In this document: positions 33,693 to 37,375 of the stretch, one piece after another
Layout: every line of letters begins with the position of its first letter
Position numbering within the stretch: the first letter of the stretch is position 1
From: Myxococcales bacterium UBA5297
GTDB taxonomy: Bacteria; Myxococcota; Myxococcia; Myxococcales; UBA5297
Direction: 5' to 3'
Assembly: GCA_002408385.1 (NCBI GenBank)
Contig: DHSB01000105.1
Location: forward strand, 36,260-73,634
DNA: 37,375 nt
The notes under the pieces: generated by a model
The model's database searches: none
Told to the model about the DNA's origin: nothing
The model's input: only the letters and a program-made list of their open reading frames with translations
Program-made: the position numbers and the translations under genes

Positions 33693-33879
33693 CGAGGCCC
33701 GAGCCCCCGAGCCACGCAGCCGGTCACTCCGAGGCGGCCGAGGCGCGCGAGCCCGTCGAGCCCGAGCAGGTCGAGCCCAAGGGCATCGGTCAGCAAGCCC
33801 GTCGATTCCGCCCCCACGCCGACGATTGTGGGAGCAACGCCGTGAGCGGGGAGAGGGCGTCGGTCGTCCTTCCAGTCCT

Positions 33880-34959
33880 TTAGAACGCGAGCCCGCAGCC
33901 AGCCGAGAGCAGCAGGTCGTTGAGGTAGTGGCGGCGAAAGCCGGTGATCTCCACCCGCGCCGCGATGCCCAGCTCGCGGTTGAAGTAGTGGACTTTGCGC
34001 GCCCCGATTCCGTAGAGCACTCCGCCTTTGACGCCGGTCCAACCGGTCAAGGTGCCCTGCACGTCGTAGCTGACCGGCTGGATGAACATCGCCGGGCCAG
34101 CCTTGGCGTAGAGGTGGGCGAGCTTGAACGGGAGGCCGAACAGCACGGCGAGCGCGAGGTTGTGCTGGCCCGACTCGACCCGGACGGCGTCGGTTCCCGC
34201 CTGGCTGGCGAGCGGGTGCAGGTAGCTCGCCTCGACGAAGAGCCCCTTGTGCACCAGCTTGTTCTCGGGCGCGAAGAGACGGCCGGCCTGCCACGCGAAG
34301 TTGAGCCCGAAGGCGAACCGGCCGCGAAATCCGTCGGCGGCGTCGTCGAGCAGCAGGCCTCCGAGCGTCACCTCGGCCGCCAGGCCGTAGCCTGGCTCGT
34401 CCAGGCCCGACAGGCGCCGCGGCCGGTCCCCGTCGCTGCGCAGCTCCTCTTCAGCGGTGCGCACGTGCCGCAGCGAATCGTCGTCGCGCCATTCGCTGTC
34501 GTCGTCGAACCGCTGCTTGCTGCGCGCGCCCGAGGCGCCATCGTCGCGAAGGTCGAGCTCGTCGCCGCGGCTCGAGCCCGCCTCTGCCGGCGGGGGCTCG
34601 GGGCTCGGCGGGGCCTCCTCGCCCGAGGCAGGCTCGGAAGCGAAGGGATCGTCGTCGCGGGCGCGCCGCGGGGGCTCCTCGGCCCCGGAAGGCTCCCAGG
34701 ACCTCTCGCTCGCCCGGCTCTCGCCGCCGCGGTCGGCAGGCGTCTCCGAGTCGCTGCGCCAGCTCTCTTCCTCGGCGTCATCCTCGATGGACCGAGCGTG
34801 TTTGCGGCTTTGCGGCGAGCGGCCGAAGTCCTCGTCCTCGAACTCCGAGGGATCGGTGACGCGAGGCCGGTGGCGAGGCAGGTCGCGGTCCTCGCCGCGG
34901 GCAGGGACGGCGGCCATCGTCAAGGCGAGGCCGAGGGCAAAGTGCAGGAAGGTGCGCAC
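33880..34959 (-). CDS. Exported protein with acidic disordered region and a C-terminal putative outer-membrane barrel
   Basis: A 359-residue protein from the ATG at 34959. The N-terminus is a signal peptide (FALGLALTMAAVPARG|ED). Residues 23-175 are rich in Asp, Glu, Ser, Arg and Pro and should be disordered and exposed in the periplasm. The last 170 residues alternate like beta strands (YGLAAEVTLGGLLLDDAADG, FAFGLNFAWQAGRLF, LFVEASYLHPL, AARVEITGFRRHYLNDLLLS) and end in CGLAF, with a terminal Phe as in outer-membrane proteins. No family name can be given. It lies 12 bases downstream of the zinc peptidase gene on the same strand, so the two probably form an operon. Confidence 0.75.
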   Translation of the reverse strand: MRTFLHFALGLALTMAAVPARGEDRDLPRHRPRVTDPSEFEDEDFGRSPQSRKHARSIEDDAEEESWRSDSETPADRGGESRASERSWEPSGAEEPPRRARDDDPFASEPASGEEAPPSPEPPPAEAGSSRGDELDLRDDGASGARSKQRFDDDSEWRDDDSLRHVRTAEEELRSDGDRPRRLSGLDEPGYGLAAEVTLGGLLLDDAADGFRGRFAFGLNFAWQAGRLFAPENKLVHKGLFVEASYLHPLASQAGTDAVRVESGQHNLALAVLFGLPFKLAHLYAKAGPAMFIQPVSYDVQGTLTGWTGVKGGVLYGIGARKVHYFNRELGIAARVEITGFRRHYLNDLLLSAGCGLAF

Positions 34960-34971
34960 GCGAAACCCCGT

Positions 34972-36246
34972 CTAGCGGTTGCAGTCGGTGAAGGGGGCTG
35001 CGGTCGCCGGGCAGCTCCGTATCCTCTCGAGCGGGATGTTGAAGCGGTCGGCGAAGGCGCTGCAGACCGCGGACTGGAGCACCGGATCGGTCATCGACTC
35101 GACGATGACGTCGAGCACGCCGGTGACCACGCCTGTCTCGAGGCGCAAGTTGGACTGCAGGTTGGTCGCGTTGGCGACCAGGCCGCGGATTCCCGAGCTT
35201 CCCTCGCCGAGCGACTTGAAGGCGCCCTCGAACACCTGGCGCCGCGCCTCGCCGGGGGTGAGCTTCTCGACGACCGCTGAGTCCTCGGCCGCGCGCCACA
35301 GCGAGGAGGCGAGGACGCTGCCGACCAGATACTCGTTGCCCGCGTCGCTGAAGGACTTGCTGTCCTGGTTGCTGAGCGCCTTGCCCAGCGCGTCGCTCAG
35401 GCAGTGGATGCCGTCGATACGCCGGGCGCTGGCGAGGGTGTCGGGGACCGAGTGGGCGATGAAGCCGGCGTCGCAGGTCAAGAAGCTCGACGAGCAGGTG
35501 ATGCCGGTGCCGAAGAGGTCGGCGAAGCCCTCGTCGAGCGACTCGAGCAGGTTGAGGCCGGGGGTCGCGAAGACCTCCGAGTACCAGGCCTCGTAGACCC
35601 GGGGCAGCGGGTCGGCGTCGAACAGCCGGTAGTTGAAGACTGCGTGGCTGTACTCGTGACCGACGACGCCGAGGTTGATGGCGAGCGGGACCTGCTTGAG
35701 CGCATCGAACGGCAGGATCATGAAGGCCTGCATCGGGGGGAAGAAGATCGCGTTGTCCCGGAGGGTCGCGCCGAGGAGCTTGAACTCGGGGAAGTAGTAG
35801 ACCTTGCGCCTGCCGATGCTCTCGGCGTTCAGCCCGCCCACGAGCGCGAAGAAGTCGAAGGCGCGCTCGAAGTTGTAGTAGCTGGTGACGATGTTCAGCG
35901 AGTGGAAGTCGGCGGGGACGAGGACGCCTTCGCGGTCGATGTAGGCGACCTTGACCGGCGAGCCTTTGTCCTTGGTCATCGCCTCGCTGATCTTCGCCGC
36001 GTCGCTGCCGGCGTTGGCGAGCGCAGGATCATTGGCGTCGTAGTCGAAGCTGGCGCCCCCGTGGAACTCGAGAATCGGCCCCTTCATCTCGACCAGATCC
36101 GTCGGGGTCGTCAGCTGCACCTGCCGCGGCTCGTACCGGCCGGTCTGGGGGTTGAAGACAAGGGCGACGACGTCGACCGGCGGCGAGCCGCTCGGCCCGC
36201 AAGCCGCTAGCAGCAGAGTCGCGAGGAGAAACGAGCGCGAATTCAT
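34972..36246 (-). CDS. Lipoprotein zinc metallopeptidase, gluzincin (M4/M36-like)
   Basis: A 424-residue protein from the ATG at 36246. The N-terminus is a lipoprotein signal with lipobox LAAC|G (Cys near 16). The zinc site is GHEYSHAVFNY (HExxH, first His near 194). A second Glu is in ESLDEGFADLFG, about 38 residues on, which matches the E-x-x-x-D block of M4/M36 peptidases; thermolysin spacing is shorter, so an insertion is inferred. Upstream strands (VVALVFNPQTGRYEPRQVQL, VAYIDREGVLVPA, YYNFERAFDFF) resemble an FTP-like front and the start of the catalytic domain. A C-terminal part holds Cys near the end (AVCSAF, RSCPATAAPFTDC). Likely an outer-membrane or surface protease. The next gene on the strand follows after 12 bases. 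Confidence 0.8.
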   Translation of the reverse strand: MNSRSFLLATLLLAACGPSGSPPVDVVALVFNPQTGRYEPRQVQLTTPTDLVEMKGPILEFHGGASFDYDANDPALANAGSDAAKISEAMTKDKGSPVKVAYIDREGVLVPADFHSLNIVTSYYNFERAFDFFALVGGLNAESIGRRKVYYFPEFKLLGATLRDNAIFFPPMQAFMILPFDALKQVPLAINLGVVGHEYSHAVFNYRLFDADPLPRVYEAWYSEVFATPGLNLLESLDEGFADLFGTGITCSSSFLTCDAGFIAHSVPDTLASARRIDGIHCLSDALGKALSNQDSKSFSDAGNEYLVGSVLASSLWRAAEDSAVVEKLTPGEARRQVFEGAFKSLGEGSSGIRGLVANATNLQSNLRLETGVVTGVLDVIVESMTDPVLQSAVCSAFADRFNIPLERIRSCPATAAPFTDCNR

Positions 36247-36439
36247 GGGGCGTACTGTAGCACGCGGGCCTTTGCCGCCGGGCAGACAGAGCGCTGGCGC
36301 GGCCCTCTCCACGGACGCGCGACCGGCCGAACGCGCTCGAAGCCCTGACGCCGGGGCTGCCCGCGGCCGCCAACGCGACGTTTCGGCAGCCGCGGGGAAC
36401 ACGCCGATAGGTTCGAGCTTGCGGGGGTCGGAAGGTGCC

Positions 36440-37135
36440 TCAGTCCTCCGCGGTCTCGGCGGCCGGGGAGGGCTGCTCCGCGTCGTCGTCGGTCTCGGCG
36501 GCGCTCTCGAGCCGCGGGAAGAGCAGGTCCTGACGGGCGCGGTCCTCCGGGTAGAGCGCGCGCACCTCGGCGATGGTCTTGTCCATCGTGCGGCTGAAGT
36601 CGCGTTTGGCCGCCTGCTCCTCGGCGCGGGCGACGTAGAGCGCGGTCTCGGCGGCGCGGCGCTGCTCGAGACCGGCGGCCAGTCCATCGAACGCCTGCTG
36701 CAGCTTGGGCAGCCACTCCTCGCAGAAGCCCTTGGCGGCCGGGGACGAGCAGGCGCGCAGGTGCGTGAGGAAACGCGTCGCGCAGACCCGCTGCGCCTCT
36801 CCGCTCGGAGTGACGAGCGGCCGGTAGCCATTGGGGAACAGCTCGCGGTAGGCCGGGGTCTTCGTGCCGCCCGCCTGGGCCTCGACGCTCTTCGCGAAGG
36901 CGCGCACCGTCTTGTCCCAGGTGTAGTCGGCGAGGCTGCAGGTGACGCGGATCGGGATGAGCGCGGTTTCGCTCTTTTCGCGCTTGTCCCGGGCCGCCTC
37001 GAGCACCTGCGTCGCCGCCCCCACCGGCTCGGCCAGCGGCTGGGACTCCTCGAACAACTGCAGCCGGATGGCCTCCTCTTTGCCCTGCCGCAGGTGTGCC
37101 TCGGTCGACGCGCTCTTGTGCAGCTTCTTCGCCAT
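36440..37135 (-). CDS. Cytoplasmic protein of unknown function, helical
   Basis: A 231-residue protein from the ATG at 37135; AGGGAG about nine bases upstream supports this start. It has no signal peptide. The N-terminus is basic (MAKKLHKSASTEAHLRQGKE). A middle part has Cys and aromatic residues (IPIRVTCSLADYTWDKTVRA, ACSSPAAKGFCEEWLPK). A long helix follows (AAGLEQRRAAETALYVARAE and on), then an acidic tail. I do not recognise a family. It is separated from the zinc peptidase gene by 193 bases and is probably its own unit. It could be a small helical scaffold, but that is a guess. Confidence 0.7.
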   Translation of the reverse strand: MAKKLHKSASTEAHLRQGKEEAIRLQLFEESQPLAEPVGAATQVLEAARDKREKSETALIPIRVTCSLADYTWDKTVRAFAKSVEAQAGGTKTPAYRELFPNGYRPLVTPSGEAQRVCATRFLTHLRACSSPAAKGFCEEWLPKLQQAFDGLAAGLEQRRAAETALYVARAEEQAAKRDFSRTMDKTIAEVRALYPEDRARQDLLFPRLESAAETDDDAEQPSPAAETAED

Positions 37136-37375
37136 GGTCCGCTCCCTTTTGTGTTGTCGGAGGGAGCGCTCGAACGCTTGCGCAACGCCGCCCCCCCCGA
37201 GTGTGGAGCGATCTTGCCCGGAAGGTGCCAGCAAAGGCAATGCAGCCCCCAAATGGGCGCAAGGGGGCGGGGCGAAGAGAGGGGTGAAAGTGCTCCCCTC
37301 AGCCCAGGCGGGAGCGTCGAGACGCGGGATCCTCACTCTGCGCGGCGCGACGGCGCTTCCCGCGTCGCGGGATCC
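37136..37375. other. Right end of the window, no supported gene
   Basis: Contains an 8-base C run near 37191 and two GCGGGATCC words, one at about 37323 and one at the very end. Long open frames here lack starts or motifs. Confidence 0.4.

Noticed and set aside
37319..37375. GGATCC at the window end as a cloning junction
   Set aside because: A window of this size ending in a BamHI site recalls a fosmid insert, but a second GCGGGATCC occurs about 45 bases inside and no vector sequence is visible.

Overview
The window is very GC-rich and gene-dense. It most resembles a Myxococcota (myxobacterial, former deltaproteobacterial) chromosome. The evidence is a piece of a glt/cgl gliding-motility locus, two Ser/Thr kinases with C-terminal PEGA repeats, several FHA proteins, many lipoproteins and a MerR/sigma-region-4 gene pair. 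No rRNA, tRNA or CRISPR array was found.

Left part (1-10.9 kb): the C-terminal tail of a coiled-coil protein (position suggests GltE), then cglF/gltF, gltG and cglE/gltH. Two PEGA kinases follow, the first behind its own sigma-70-like promoter. Next is a scar of dead mobile DNA: a frameshifted Cys-rich gene and a truncated ParB-like gene, joined to the 3' end of a group II intron (maturase C-terminus plus domains V and VI), then a short inverted-repeat unit. After it comes a single-pass membrane protein with four acidic Thr motifs that look like kinase/FHA targets.

Middle (10.9-20.4 kb): a class I hybrid cluster protein (hcp) behind a perfect FNR-type box and ahead of a strong terminator, then a broken ISL3 transposase. 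Next are a MerR-like regulator with a dyad in its own promoter, a sigma-region-4 protein with no region 2, a small lipoprotein, a membrane/HEAT protein and a small conserved protein. The tetrapyrrole locus that follows is damaged. A possible ccsA/hemX start is joined to the second half of hemC, and the cobA part carries several compensated frameshifts, while the hemD part looks intact.

Right part (20.4-37.4 kb) is mainly cell-envelope genes: two overlapping lipoprotein genes, a ribbon-helix-helix-like/FHA protein, lptD, an XRE regulator and a lipoprotein with calcium-type Asp/Asn loops. On the minus strand are an M23 peptidase, a carboxypeptidase-regulatory-like lipoprotein, a putative outer-membrane barrel protein, a lipoprotein zinc peptidase and an unknown protein. 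ybeY is the only plus-strand gene among them.

Overall theme: a predatory or gliding-type envelope with threonine-phosphorylation signalling (two kinases, two FHA proteins and a candidate substrate), set in a chromosome with two patches of mobile-element decay. Functions come from motifs and remembered families; no database search was possible.
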